Below, piece after piece: positions 45,724 through 55,338 of a stretch of DNA of 64,000 nt. The notes beneath the pieces were generated by a model, which saw only the letters and a list, made by a program, of their open reading frames with translations, had not been told where the DNA came from and did no database searches. Made by a program: the position numbers and the translations under genes. Source of the stretch: JALOLV01 sp046295175 (lineage in GTDB: Bacteria > Bacteroidota > Bacteroidia > Cytophagales > Spirosomataceae). Each line of letters opens with the position of its first letter. The first letter of the stretch is position 1. The stretch spans positions 1-64,000 of the forward strand of contig JBKBNY010000015.1 of the NCBI GenBank assembly GCA_046295175.1, given 5' to 3'.

Positions 45724-46998
45724 ATGAAAAATAAATTCTTATATATATTTTCAGTTGCATTGACATTAACGGTGAGTTCTTGTAACCAAGAATACCTAAA
45801 CCCAAGTGCCGCCAGTGAGCAGCAGGTGGTGAATGATGTCAATGGACTTATTACACTCTGCAACGGTCTTCAGTACCGATTCACGATTGGACGTGCCTCA
45901 CCGGGCTATACAGTACCAACAGCAACGGGTCTTGTTACGCGTGAACTGACAGTTTTGAATGCAGGTAATGCCGATGAAGAATTTTTAAGACTCGGTGCAG
46001 CCAATGTACAGGGTATCAATTCGATTGTCAATAACCTCTGGTCGCAAAGTAATCTTGTAAAGGCAAGTGCCGATATTATCTTGAAGAATGCCGATAAAGT
46101 AGCCGATGCTGGTACAAAAGCTGGTATTATTGGCTATGCCTCGATTTTCAGAGCTTTGGCTTTGGGTAATTTGGCTACTTATTGGGAAAAAGCTCCAATT
46201 GCTGTTGGTGAAAATGCAGCTTTTAGTACTCGCGAAGACGTATTGAAAGAGGCTATCAGACAGTTAGAAACAGCTGCTGCAAACACAACGGCAGTTTCGG
46301 CAAACTTCACCAACAGAATTGTACCGGGCATTGATATTCAGAATACGATTCAGGCACTTATTGCACGTTATAGCCTGATGCTTGGCGATTATGATAAAGC
46401 TATCGCAGCGGCCGATAAAGTAGATTTGTCAAAACGTTCGGTATTCAATTTCGATGATTTGAGCCGTAATGCCATGTTCGATAATACTTTCAGCAACCGT
46501 AACGTAACAGAGCCTGCAAATACGACATTTGGCTTGCCAGATGCCTTGAGACCCGCTACTGCCGATAAACGCATTGCGTTTTTCTTCAATACAACTACTG
46601 GTAGCAACTTGGCTCGTGCGAGTTTCTTTACTGCCAATAATACAGCCATTCCAGTTTATCGTCCGGGTGAAATTATGCTTATTAAAGCCGAGGCGTTGGC
46701 TCGTAAAAATAATGTTTCGGGAGCAATCACAGAGCTTAATAAAGTATTGACCAAGAAAACCGATGCAGTTGGTATTGGTGCAGATTTACCTGCTTACAGT
46801 GGAGCTTCGACCCAAGCCGATGTATTAACTGAGATTTACAGACAACGCTGTATAGAATTATACTTGACAGGCTTAAAACTTGACGATAGCCGTCGTTTTG
46901 CCCGTCCAGCCGCTGAGCGTACACGTACGTTCTTCCCGTACCCAGCGAGCGAAAGAGACAATAACCCTTCAAATACTCCAGCCGACCCAGCAAACTAA
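45724..46998 (+). CDS. susD: SusD/RagB-type lipoprotein, short form
   Basis: A 424-residue lipoprotein from ATG 45724 (leader MKNKFLYIFSVALTLTVSSC). SusD marks are ASIFRALALGNLATYWEKAPI in the TPR part and EIYRQRCIELYLTGLKLDDSRRF near the end. It is shorter than the usual ~500-550 residues, so part of the glycan face may be reduced. A clear terminator follows. Confidence 0.9.
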   Translation: MKNKFLYIFSVALTLTVSSCNQEYLNPSAASEQQVVNDVNGLITLCNGLQYRFTIGRASPGYTVPTATGLVTRELTVLNAGNADEEFLRLGAANVQGINSIVNNLWSQSNLVKASADIILKNADKVADAGTKAGIIGYASIFRALALGNLATYWEKAPIAVGENAAFSTREDVLKEAIRQLETAAANTTAVSANFTNRIVPGIDIQNTIQALIARYSLMLGDYDKAIAAADKVDLSKRSVFNFDDLSRNAMFDNTFSNRNVTEPANTTFGLPDALRPATADKRIAFFFNTTTGSNLARASFFTANNTAIPVYRPGEIMLIKAEALARKNNVSGAITELNKVLTKKTDAVGIGADLPAYSGASTQADVLTEIYRQRCIELYLTGLKLDDSRRFARPAAERTRTFFPYPASERDNNPSNTPADPAN

Positions 46999-47016
46999 TT
47001 GTTGGTTAGGATTTCA

Positions 47017-47045
47017 AAAGCCCCTGCAAAGGGGCTTTTTTTATT
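47017..47045 (+). terminator. Terminator of second susCD operon
   Basis: AAGCCCC / GGGGCTT with loop TGCAAA, then seven T. It reaches into the stop codon of the convergent TonB receptor. Confidence 0.9.
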
Positions 47046-49290
47046 GTATAACATACCTCAAGCCCAAGAAACCTCTGATACCTTGAATCGGGGCGAAGTT
47101 GTATTCGGCATCAAAAGTCCAATTATTAGGGTTATCAATGCCAATTTGTTTATCGAATGGGTCAAAAGGACGCATTAAAGCATATTTTGGAACAAAATTT
47201 AGTAAATTCTTGATACCTCCGTAAACCTCAAATTTATCTTTGAATCTGTAATTTGTTTGGAAATTCACAATCGAAAACCACGGAGATTTATTGGGGCGGT
47301 AATCATTAAACTGAACTGGCAAGTGCATCGGGCTGTAAACATTACCCGTGAGGTCGAAACTCAACTTCGTTTTCGGAATTGTATAACTCACAGCCCAATT
47401 TCCACTAAATTTCGACACAAAAAGCTGCGGCAAACGATTCATAACTCCGTTTTCGTTGGTTTCATTCTGAAAAACATCCATCCACGTAAAACCCGCAATT
47501 AGTTTTAATCCCGAATCAAAATTAAAGTCAGAATTGATGGTCATCCCTCTCGAAACCGCGTATCCACGCAAATTATCATAAATGATGGCATCGGGGTCGA
47601 TGGTGTAATCGCCCACAATTTTATTGCTAAAACGAGTGTAAAACAACGAAGCATCGAACCCAATAAACCCAAAAGACGGAAATAGCTTACTGGCGTAGTT
47701 GAGGTTTGTATTGATTGACCTTTCGGGGCGAAGTTCTTCTTTGATAACCACCTTTCTGGCACCAGTCAGGGCCGCATGGTCTTCGGTAAATAAATTAACA
47801 ACTCGATACCCCGTACCTGCACTCAACCTAAAAACGTGGTTTGGGTTAAGCGAATGTTTGATATTTATTCGCGGCGTCAAGATACTTCCGTGCTGGCTGT
47901 TGTAATCGTATCGTAGCCCCAAAAGAAGTTTATTTTTTTTGCTCAATTCAATCTCATCCTGAACAAAAACGCCCGGCAAAACTATATTTGATGGCTTATT
48001 TTTTAGGTCTATATCAGCTGTTGCAGGGGTATTATCGTCATAAAAAGTATATCTGAATGCCAAACCCATCAAGGCGTCGTGCTTGGGAGAGAATTTTTTA
48101 TCCCATAATAATTGTCCAAAAGCTACTTTCTGATTGGCAATGTAATAGGTCGTTCCATAAACGCTATTTTGGTCGTGATTATTGAACGAATATTGCAACG
48201 TAATCCGCTCATTATCAATGGGTAGTTGGTAATTTCCAATCAACTCAATGCGTTTGGTGTAAATGCTTTCACCATAAATTAAATCGGTTCCACGATATTC
48301 GCTTGTCCAATTTTTTTGCCCGCCCCAACGGTCTTCGTACAAATACCTAAATGCGATATTTGCCAATCTATTTTGCTTTCTATCGAAGCTCCATTTATTA
48401 AACACCGAAACCCGATTTTGTAGAGCTAAATCGGTAAAATTATCGTTGTTTATGTCAAAAATCTTATTGAAATTGAAATAATTGGCACTCAAAAGCGAAG
48501 TTGCTTTTTTGCCAACTTTAAACTTTGCAGAGGCATCAAAATTAACTTCTTGATACGAGGTGCTGTTTAAATCGAAACTGAAAATTGGGGCAGTAGTTGG
48601 GTTTTTCGTAATCACATTAATGAGTCCACCAACAGCCTCCGAACCATAAAGTGTAGAAGCTGGACCTTTGACAACTTCAATACGTTGAACCATCGCATTC
48701 GGAATTCCACTCAATCCATAAACCGTTGATAATGAAGATACTATGGGCATTCCATCAATCGTAATCATTGTGTAAGGTCCTTCCATTCCGTTGATATGAA
48801 TATCGCCTGTATTGCAAACACTACAATTCAACTGTGGTCTTACACCGTTTATCATCCCAACCGCATCAAAAAGGCTCGGAGTGGGGTTTTTCTTGAACAA
48901 AACGGGGCTGTAAACCTCAACCGGCACTGGACTTTCGAGTTTAGAGACCTCTTTCATTGTGCCAGTTATTACCACTTCGTCGAGGGCGTTTCCACTTTCT
49001 TTTAGGTCAATGATGATTTCGATGGGTTGTATTTTTGAAATCGTAATTTTTTGTCTGAAAGTATCGAAACCCACCATCGAAGCCACAATTTCGTGATTCC
49101 CGAATGGAATTTTTGATAAAATAAATACTCCGTTTGAATCAGTCTGAACTCCCTTTGCCAACTTCGGGATACCCACATTGACCATTTCAACGGGTGTATT
49201 ATTGCTTCTGACGATGCCTTTAATGCTTCCAAATTGTGCATTTGCAGCGTAAAAACCGAAAATAAATATATAAAGTAATAGGTTTTTCAT
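47041..49290 (-). CDS. TonB-dependent receptor, FepA/CirA-like, likely metal-regulated
   Basis: A 749-residue outer membrane receptor with a signal (MKNLLLYIFIFGFYAANA), a carboxypeptidase-D-like domain (GSIKGIVRSNNTPVEMVNVGI), TonB-box region EVVITGTMKEV, and a plug with the pair of cysteines in NCSVCNTGDIHINGMEGPYT and IEVVKGPASTLYGSEAVGGLINVITKNP. This is the single-receptor type used for metal chelates rather than a SusC. The ligand is unknown. An operator-like palindrome on its promoter supports metal control. Confidence 0.9.
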   Translation of the reverse strand: MKNLLLYIFIFGFYAANAQFGSIKGIVRSNNTPVEMVNVGIPKLAKGVQTDSNGVFILSKIPFGNHEIVASMVGFDTFRQKITISKIQPIEIIIDLKESGNALDEVVITGTMKEVSKLESPVPVEVYSPVLFKKNPTPSLFDAVGMINGVRPQLNCSVCNTGDIHINGMEGPYTMITIDGMPIVSSLSTVYGLSGIPNAMVQRIEVVKGPASTLYGSEAVGGLINVITKNPTTAPIFSFDLNSTSYQEVNFDASAKFKVGKKATSLLSANYFNFNKIFDINNDNFTDLALQNRVSVFNKWSFDRKQNRLANIAFRYLYEDRWGGQKNWTSEYRGTDLIYGESIYTKRIELIGNYQLPIDNERITLQYSFNNHDQNSVYGTTYYIANQKVAFGQLLWDKKFSPKHDALMGLAFRYTFYDDNTPATADIDLKNKPSNIVLPGVFVQDEIELSKKNKLLLGLRYDYNSQHGSILTPRINIKHSLNPNHVFRLSAGTGYRVVNLFTEDHAALTGARKVVIKEELRPERSINTNLNYASKLFPSFGFIGFDASLFYTRFSNKIVGDYTIDPDAIIYDNLRGYAVSRGMTINSDFNFDSGLKLIAGFTWMDVFQNETNENGVMNRLPQLFVSKFSGNWAVSYTIPKTKLSFDLTGNVYSPMHLPVQFNDYRPNKSPWFSIVNFQTNYRFKDKFEVYGGIKNLLNFVPKYALMRPFDPFDKQIGIDNPNNWTFDAEYNFAPIQGIRGFLGLRYVIQ

Positions 49291-49318
49291 TTATCAATTA
49301 GGATGCTTAAAATAAAAA

Positions 49319-49334
49319 TTTAGACAAATCTAAA
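49319..49334. promoter_or_regulatory. Palindromic operator candidate (DtxR/MntR-like)
   Basis: TTTAGACAAATCTAAA has 6-bp arms around 4 bp and covers the -7 box of the minus-strand receptor gene, 29-44 bp before its start codon. The form resembles sites of DtxR-family metal repressors. Confidence 0.55.
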
Positions 49335-49356
49335 AATAATTATTTGTTATTTCAAA
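49325..49356 (-). promoter_or_regulatory. Promoter of the TonB receptor gene
   Basis: On the minus strand, TTTG (49356-49353) and TAGATTTG (49332-49325) stand 20 bp apart, a good Bacteroidota promoter. Confidence 0.7.
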
Positions 49357-49706
49357 ATTATTTTTAAATTAACTATGTAAATATATTTAGAAATAATTAT
49401 TAAATGCAATAATGTTGCAAAAATAAATTAATTTTCTTTATTCTGATTGAGAAATAACTTGGTTGAATAAAAGCAGAGGAATCTGTTTATGGATTTAAAG
49501 AATTTTGAATAAATGCTCGAAAAAAGACTCAAGTCGCAATAAATCAATGTTTTGTCTATCAAAAACTTATTTTTTTAGTTAATAATTATAGTTTTATATT
49601 TTCAGATTTGAATAATTCTATCGAATAATTGGTATTTACTCAATAATTCTTCAAATTTGATAGCTAACATCTTTTAATTCTTGAACTTCAATCAACTAAC
49701 CAGCAA
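49357..49706. other. AT-rich divergent intergenic region
   Basis: About 350 bp with very low GC, several AATAATTATT-like runs and no reading frame of note. No promoter with both consensus boxes was found for the tldD gene that follows. Confidence 0.5.
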
Positions 49707-51350
49707 ATGAAAAGAAGAGATTTTATTCAAATGTCGAGTTTGGGTCTGGGTGCAATGATGGGGGCTTCGATTCCGGTTTTGGGCAATTTTGTACCTGCCG
49801 AACGAATGCTCGAACCAGTCGCCGACGCCGCCATGAAAAAGAAAATGGCCGATGTTGCTCTCAATGCTGCCCGTGCCAAAGGTGCTACCTATACCGATGT
49901 GCGAATCGGTAGATACTTACAGCAGTACTTATTTACCCGCGAAAACAAAGTTCAGAACATCGTCAATGCTGAGTCTTACGGCGTGGGTATTCGTGTGATT
50001 GCCAACGGAACTTGGGGATTTGCCGCAACAAGCGATGTGACCAATGACGGAATCGCTAAATGTGCCGAAACTGCCGTGGCAATTGCTAAAGCCAATTCAA
50101 AAATCCAGACTGAGCCAGTTATTTTGGCCCCTCAAAAGGGCGTTGGCGAAGTCGCATGGAAAACCCCAATCAAGAAAAATGCTTTTGAGGTTCCGGTTCA
50201 AGAAAAGATTGATTTATTGATGAAAGTAAACGGCGATGCCATGAAAAATGGTGCGGCGTTTGTGACATCGAACTTGTTCTTTATCAACGAACAAAAATAC
50301 TTTGCCTCGACAGATGGCTCATACATCGACCAAGATATTCACCGAATTTGGCCTACATTTACTGTAACGGCCGTCGATAAAGCCGCAGGTAAATTCAAAA
50401 CTCGTGATGCCCTCAGCTCTCCGATGGGAATGGGATATGAATATTTAGACGGAATTGCATCAGAGAAAATTGCTGCTCCGAATGGTTTGGTAGGCTATAG
50501 AAATTCGTACGACATGGTCGAAGATGCCGTTTTGGCGGCTAAACAAGCCAAAGAAAAACTCACGGCAAAATCGGTACAAGCTGGTAAATACGACCTCGTA
50601 CTTGACCCTAACCACTTGGGTCTGACAATTCACGAATCGGTCGGACACCCGCTCGAACTCGACCGTGTTTTGGGATACGAAGCCAACTACGCAGGTACCA
50701 GCTTTGCAACATTGGATAAATGGAAAACCAAAGCTTTCAATTACGGAAGCAAACAGGTTAATATCGTTGCCGATAAAACACAACCTTTCACGCTCGGAAC
50801 TGTGGGTTACGACGACGAAGGTGTTCCTTGTAAAGAATGGGATTTGATTAAAGATGGAATTTTGGTGAATTATCAAGCTATCCGAGACCAAGTGAATATT
50901 TTGGGCGAGAAAGAATCTCACGGATGCTGCTACGCCGATAACTGGAATTCGGTGCAGTTCCAGCGTATGCCAAATGTTTCGTTGCGTCCGGGTAAAGATA
51001 AATTGAATGTTTTTGATATGATTAAGGGCGTCGAGAAAGGTATTTATATCATTGGGCGAGGCTCATACTCGATTGACCAGCAGCGTTATAACTTCCAGTT
51101 TGGTGGACAATTATTCTACGAAATCAAAAACGGAGAGATTGCAGGAATGCTCGATGATGTGGCGTATCAATCGAATACTCAGGAGTTCTGGAACTCATGC
51201 GTTCAGATTTGCGACAAAGACGATTACCGTACATTCGGTTCATTCTTCGATGGCAAAGGGCAGCCTTCGCAAGTAAGTGCGGTCTCGCACGGTAGCTCGA
51301 CTACTCGTTTCAATGGCGTTAATGTTATCAATACTGGTAGAAAAATATAG
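49707..51350 (+). CDS. tldD: TldD-type metalloprotease subunit with twin-arginine-type leader (copy 1)
   Basis: A 547-residue TldD homolog. TldD with TldE/PmbA forms a Zn protease that trims peptides. The zinc motif HESVGH is at 309-314, with SHGCCYADNW downstream as a conserved active-site part. The N-terminus KRRDFIQMSSLGLGAMMGA looks like a twin-arginine export signal; ordinary TldD is cytoplasmic and has none. The partner PmbA gene starts 122 bp downstream. A second pair at 55339-58425 is closely related. Confidence 0.9.
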   Translation: MKRRDFIQMSSLGLGAMMGASIPVLGNFVPAERMLEPVADAAMKKKMADVALNAARAKGATYTDVRIGRYLQQYLFTRENKVQNIVNAESYGVGIRVIANGTWGFAATSDVTNDGIAKCAETAVAIAKANSKIQTEPVILAPQKGVGEVAWKTPIKKNAFEVPVQEKIDLLMKVNGDAMKNGAAFVTSNLFFINEQKYFASTDGSYIDQDIHRIWPTFTVTAVDKAAGKFKTRDALSSPMGMGYEYLDGIASEKIAAPNGLVGYRNSYDMVEDAVLAAKQAKEKLTAKSVQAGKYDLVLDPNHLGLTIHESVGHPLELDRVLGYEANYAGTSFATLDKWKTKAFNYGSKQVNIVADKTQPFTLGTVGYDDEGVPCKEWDLIKDGILVNYQAIRDQVNILGEKESHGCCYADNWNSVQFQRMPNVSLRPGKDKLNVFDMIKGVEKGIYIIGRGSYSIDQQRYNFQFGGQLFYEIKNGEIAGMLDDVAYQSNTQEFWNSCVQICDKDDYRTFGSFFDGKGQPSQVSAVSHGSSTTRFNGVNVINTGRKI

Positions 51351-51353
51351 TTG

Positions 51354-51423
51354 CTCCACCCAAACCCTCCCCTAAATAGGGAGGACTTTAAAAACACTTC
51401 TTTAAGGATGCGTTTGGGGTGAG
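51354..51423. repeat. Nested imperfect palindrome between tldD and pmbA, pair 1
   Basis: Outer arms CTCCACCCAAAC (51354-51365) and GTTTGGGGTGAG (51412-51423) enclose an inner CCTCCC / GGGAGG hairpin. It looks like a dispersed palindromic element in the operon gap. Confidence 0.6.
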
Positions 51424-51472
51424 GTGACTGTTGTACATTAAATTTATAAATCATTAAATCAGGACATCAACA

Positions 51473-52828
51473 ATGACTATATTAACTAAAGAAGAAGCTA
51501 AAAAAATCATTGATAAGGTTTTGGCTTATTCGAAGGCAGACGAAATGAGTGTGGCACTTACGGGTGGCCGCACCGGAAACATTCGTTATGCTCGTAATAC
51601 GGTTTCGACGAGTGGTGAATCATATAATTTATCGCTTGCGATTACGGCTGTTTTTGGGAAGCGTTCGGGCTCTTCGACCATCAATGAGTTTGATGATGCT
51701 TCGCTCGAAAAGGCGGTTCGTCGTGCCGAAGAGATTGCTCGTTTGGCTCCCGAAAACCCAGAATTTGTGCCGATGCTCGGGCCACAAAATTATACTGAAG
51801 GTAAAACCTTTTCGGAATCAACTGCCAGTATCGACCCAGCTTACCGAGCAAAAGCGGCATTTGATAGTATTGACCCTTGCGTCAAGAAAAACCTTACAGC
51901 GGCGGGTTATTTAGAAGATTTTACAGGATTTGTGGCAATTGGCAATAGCAAAGGACTATTCGGATACAATAAATCTACTTCGGTAGATTTCTCGGTGACG
52001 GTTCGTACAGCCGATGGGCAAGGCTCTGGCTACGCGATTCGCGATGTAAACGATGCTTCAAAACTCAATACCAAAGCCGCAACCGAAGTAGCGATGCAAA
52101 AAGCAATGGCTTCGAGTGGTGCAAAAGCATTGGAGCCTGGTAAATATACTGTAATCCTTGAACCTGCGGCGGCGGTTGATTTGCTACAAAACATGATGCG
52201 TAGCATGGATGCTCGCAGTGCCGACGAAGGTCGTAGCTTTTTGAGTAAAAAAGGCGGTGGAACTCGTCTGGGCGAAAAGCTTTTTGACGAACGTGTAACG
52301 ATTTATTCAGACCCAAGCAATGTCGAAATTCCGACCGCTGGATTCTCGGCAGGTGGTGGACGTTTTGGCGGAGGTGACGGAGGCGGAATCGACGGTCGTC
52401 CACAAGAAAAAGTTACTTGGATTGAGAATGGCGTGGTCAAAAATATGACGTATTCGAGATATTGGGCTGAGAAAAAGGGTGTTAAGGCTGTACCTTCACC
52501 GCAGGCGTTTATTATGGCTGGTGGAACGCAATCTTTGGCCGACCTCATCAAAGGTACCGAAAAAGGTATTTTGGTAACTCGTTTTTGGTATATCCGATTT
52601 GTTGACCCTCAAACATTGCTCTATACAGGATTGACGCGTGACGGAACTTTTTATATCGAAAACGGACAAATTAAATACCCAATCAAGAATTTCCGTTTTA
52701 ACGAAAGTCCAGTAATTATGCTCAATAACCTTGAAGCAATGGGTGTTCCGACCCGTGTAAATGGAAACCTAATACCACCATTGAAGATTCGAGACTTTAC
52801 GTTCTCAAGTCTTAGCGATGCGGTTTAA
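51473..52828 (+). CDS. pmbA: PmbA/TldE-type subunit (copy 1)
   Basis: A 451-residue partner of TldD, without its own HExxxH zinc motif, as usual for TldE/PmbA. Conserved parts: GNIRYARNTVSTSGE, MDARSADEGRSFLSKKGGGTRLGEKLFD, and the end RDFTFSSLSDAV. A Gly-rich insert (~300-320, GGGRFGGGDGGGIDG) is absent in the second copy. No signal peptide is visible, in contrast with its TldD partner. Confidence 0.9.
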   Translation: MTILTKEEAKKIIDKVLAYSKADEMSVALTGGRTGNIRYARNTVSTSGESYNLSLAITAVFGKRSGSSTINEFDDASLEKAVRRAEEIARLAPENPEFVPMLGPQNYTEGKTFSESTASIDPAYRAKAAFDSIDPCVKKNLTAAGYLEDFTGFVAIGNSKGLFGYNKSTSVDFSVTVRTADGQGSGYAIRDVNDASKLNTKAATEVAMQKAMASSGAKALEPGKYTVILEPAAAVDLLQNMMRSMDARSADEGRSFLSKKGGGTRLGEKLFDERVTIYSDPSNVEIPTAGFSAGGGRFGGGDGGGIDGRPQEKVTWIENGVVKNMTYSRYWAEKKGVKAVPSPQAFIMAGGTQSLADLIKGTEKGILVTRFWYIRFVDPQTLLYTGLTRDGTFYIENGQIKYPIKNFRFNESPVIMLNNLEAMGVPTRVNGNLIPPLKIRDFTFSSLSDAV

Positions 52829-52846
52829 TTGATAAAAAACTCACTC

Positions 52847-52885
52847 AATCCCTGATAGAATGTAAATAATCTGTCAGGGATTTTT
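52847..52885 (+). terminator. Terminator of first tldD-pmbA operon
   Basis: AATCCCTGA / TCAGGGATT arms with T-run after the right arm. Confidence 0.85.
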
Positions 52886-52922
52886 GTTTTTGGTCGAATA
52901 TTCTTTTGACAAATCATGGATT

Positions 52923-52956
52923 TCGTTGGTTTGAAATTCTTATCTCGAACCTAAAT
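52923..52956. repeat. Palindromic repeat, upstream copy
   Basis: Contains TTCTTATCTCGAACC; matches 54745-54778 at all but about four or five of 34 positions. Here two changes weaken the stem. The pair flanks the surface-protein gene. Confidence 0.8.
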
Positions 52957-53017
52957 AATTCTAAAACCTACACAAAACGAAAAAAAACACAAGAATATAC
53001 GTATATCGAATAACTAA

Positions 53018-53031
53018 ATGTAAATTTACAT
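53018..53031. promoter_or_regulatory. Perfect 14-bp palindrome, operator candidate
   Basis: ATGTAAATTTACAT lies 39 bp before the start of the surface-protein gene, the right distance for a promoter-overlapping operator. Confidence 0.45.
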
Positions 53032-53069
53032 ATCTGACATTTGTGTAAATAAAAATTCATTTAGAGACC

Positions 53070-54707
53070 ATGAAAAAATTTATTCAAACTTCGATATTAA
53101 CCTCTTTATTTTTATGCTTTTCGGTTAGTGTATTTGCCCAGCAAGCCGCCGAGATAGATTCAAAATTTATAAAAATACCTCGATACGCTAACCTTACCGC
53201 TATCACATCGGCCATCGCATCCCCGACTCAGGGTACGATAGTCTATAATATTGCTACGGCATCTAATTGGTACTATAATGGCTCTGCCTGGACAAACATG
53301 GCTTCGGGCTTGACGCTTCCGTATTCTCAATCTCAAACCTTAAATTCGGGTGATTTATTCAGTATTACAAATACATCTGCGACCGTTTCAACTACTGCAT
53401 CATCAATTAAGGGCGAATTTAATGGTGTAGTGTCTAATCTGACAGGTAAAGGTATTGGCGTTTACGGTAGAGGAATCCGAACATCGGGTACAGGGGTAGC
53501 ATTCGGAGTTTATGGGGAGACCGTTTCGGATGTTGGAGTAGCGGGTGTAACAAATACTTTTTTTGCAACGGGTACTGGTGTTTTGGGTTATTCGGATGCC
53601 GGATATGGCGTTAATGGTAATGCCAACTCGGGCATTGGAGGTTATTTCTCCTCAACATCTGGATATGCCCTTGTTACATCGAGTGGTAATGTTGGTATTG
53701 GCACTACAACACCTACTGCAAAATTAGATATTTTGGGTTCGGTAAAAATTGCCAATGGCTCACAAGGAGCCAATAAAGTGTTGGTTTCTGACGTAAATGG
53801 TTTGACGACTTGGCAAACTATTTCTTCATCTTCAATAACTGCTCCTTTGAGCTTTAGCGTTGCTAATAGTTCGCCAATTTTCTCGGCTACCAATACCGGA
53901 AATGGACGAGCAGGATACTTCTCGATAAATAATCCTTCAAGCTCTGCGAATGCTCTCTATGTTGAAAGTAATAGCAGTGGATTTGGGGCATTAAATGTGA
54001 GGTCAACAGGAGGGAGAGCAGCCGTGATAGATGCTCCTAATAGTATTGCTTTGACCGCTACCACTTCTTCAAATTCTGAAGTAGCACAGTTTGTAAATGA
54101 AGGTGTCGGTCGAGGACTATGGATTTATACTACAAATGTTTCTAATTCATCTAATATGCTTATTTCGGAGGCTAATGGTGGTGTTGGAATAGTTGGGAGT
54201 TCTGTAACCGGTATAGGGGGGAGTTTTTCTTCTGCTTCTGGTTATGCACTAATTACAGGGAGCGGAAATGTAGGCATTGGTACAAATACCCCTACTGCAA
54301 AACTCGAAGTTGCAGGTCAAACAAAGGTAAACAACAGTGCAAATACTTCAATAGATGCAAGTAACTCCTCTGGGTCAAATCCGACTGTGAAAATTACAAA
54401 CAGTACGAACTTAGGTCCAGCAATTGATTTAACGGGTGGTATCAGAGTTTCGGGTACTAATAAAACAGCATTTAAAATAGTAACTTCGGCTACATTCATT
54501 ATTGGTAATAAATTCGGAATAGTAAACACCACAATGGCAAATGCTTCTACTGATATTCTACTTGTTACTTATGAATATACAGGAGGAACTTATCTAAATA
54601 AACAATTTGCAACATTTTGGAATGGGAGCAATTGGGAAATCCATCTAACAGATGGCTCTGCAATGCCAACTGGAATTACATTTAATGTACTGGTTATTAA
54701 GCAATAA
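53070..54707 (+). CDS. Secreted repeat-bearing surface protein
   Basis: A 545-residue protein with a signal peptide ending SVFAQ and a composition rich in Ser, Thr, Gly and Ala. Two repeat units contain GYALVTSSGNVGIGTTTPTA (from ~196) and GYALITGSGNVGIGTNTPTA (from ~391), each after a GGYFSS/GGSFSS strand; this NVGIGTxTPTAKL motif is typical of large beta-rich surface or fibre-like proteins of Bacteroidota. Function unknown; it lies between the two tldD-pmbA pairs and between two copies of a palindromic repeat. Confidence 0.75.
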   Translation: MKKFIQTSILTSLFLCFSVSVFAQQAAEIDSKFIKIPRYANLTAITSAIASPTQGTIVYNIATASNWYYNGSAWTNMASGLTLPYSQSQTLNSGDLFSITNTSATVSTTASSIKGEFNGVVSNLTGKGIGVYGRGIRTSGTGVAFGVYGETVSDVGVAGVTNTFFATGTGVLGYSDAGYGVNGNANSGIGGYFSSTSGYALVTSSGNVGIGTTTPTAKLDILGSVKIANGSQGANKVLVSDVNGLTTWQTISSSSITAPLSFSVANSSPIFSATNTGNGRAGYFSINNPSSSANALYVESNSSGFGALNVRSTGGRAAVIDAPNSIALTATTSSNSEVAQFVNEGVGRGLWIYTTNVSNSSNMLISEANGGVGIVGSSVTGIGGSFSSASGYALITGSGNVGIGTNTPTAKLEVAGQTKVNNSANTSIDASNSSGSNPTVKITNSTNLGPAIDLTGGIRVSGTNKTAFKIVTSATFIIGNKFGIVNTTMANASTDILLVTYEYTGGTYLNKQFATFWNGSNWEIHLTDGSAMPTGITFNVLVIKQ

Positions 54708-54744
54708 GTAGTCGAAATGATGAATCCACCAATTTTAAATGCAC

Positions 54745-54778
54745 TCGCTGGTTCGAGATTCTTATCTCGAACCCAAAT
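54745..54778. repeat. Palindromic repeat, downstream copy
   Basis: GTTCGAGAT (54751-54759) and ATCTCGAAC (54764-54772) form a perfect 9-bp stem with a 4-nt loop. See 52923-52956 for the other copy. Confidence 0.85.
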
Positions 54779-54806
54779 GTTTAGTTTTCTTAACCGAAAA
54801 CAATAC

Positions 54807-55097
54807 TTACTTTTTAAGAAACGGCTTTAGAAAAAACCACCCAAGAAGCAAGGCATCAGCAATCGGAATCATATTGACTTTGAAAGCCAAACTATAATTA
54901 CCATTTGAGTAGGCAAGCCAAGAAATAATCAGACAGATAAACAGCAGAATCGGTAGCCCAAACATCAAAACGAAAAAAAAACGTTTTTCGGAATTTGCAC
55001 CTTGGTCGAACGTAAAAAACGACACATAAAGCAGAATCAACGAAGGGAAAAAGGTAATCGACAGAATGATATTTAAGATAAGAACAGTAGTTTGCAT
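54807..55097 (-). CDS. Small membrane protein, unknown
   Basis: A 96-residue protein with three hydrophobic segments (~4-28, ~42-66, ~72-92) separated by a polar loop with FTFDQGANSEKRFF. No family recognised. It is the only minus-strand gene in this part and opposes the surface-protein gene. Confidence 0.6.
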   Translation of the reverse strand: MQTTVLILNIILSITFFPSLILLYVSFFTFDQGANSEKRFFFVLMFGLPILLFICLIISWLAYSNGNYSLAFKVNMIPIADALLLGWFFLKPFLKK

Positions 55098-55338
55098 AGT
55101 TTTCGGGCTTTTTGGTAAATTTAATTAAAAAAATGATAACATATTGATTTTGCCATATTTGTTTATTTTCCGAATAGGACTTGACGGTTAAATCGAGAAC
55201 AATACCCTCCATTCATCTCCAAAAAAACTTGTTTATCAAAATCCCCCCTTATGCGTTAGGTATTTATCGGTCAAATTCCCTATTTTTACTTTTAATAAAA
55301 TTCCATTTCATCACTTTAAAATAAAACCTGAAAAAGCT

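Noticed and set aside
50460..50921. Minus-strand open frames inside both tldD genes (also 55993-56592)
   Set aside because: They mirror each other only because the tldD genes are paralogues; composition is not protein-like.
54745..54778. tRNA T-arm-like GGTTCGAGATTC
   Set aside because: No acceptor, D or anticodon arms around it; it is a simple palindrome repeated at 52923-52956.
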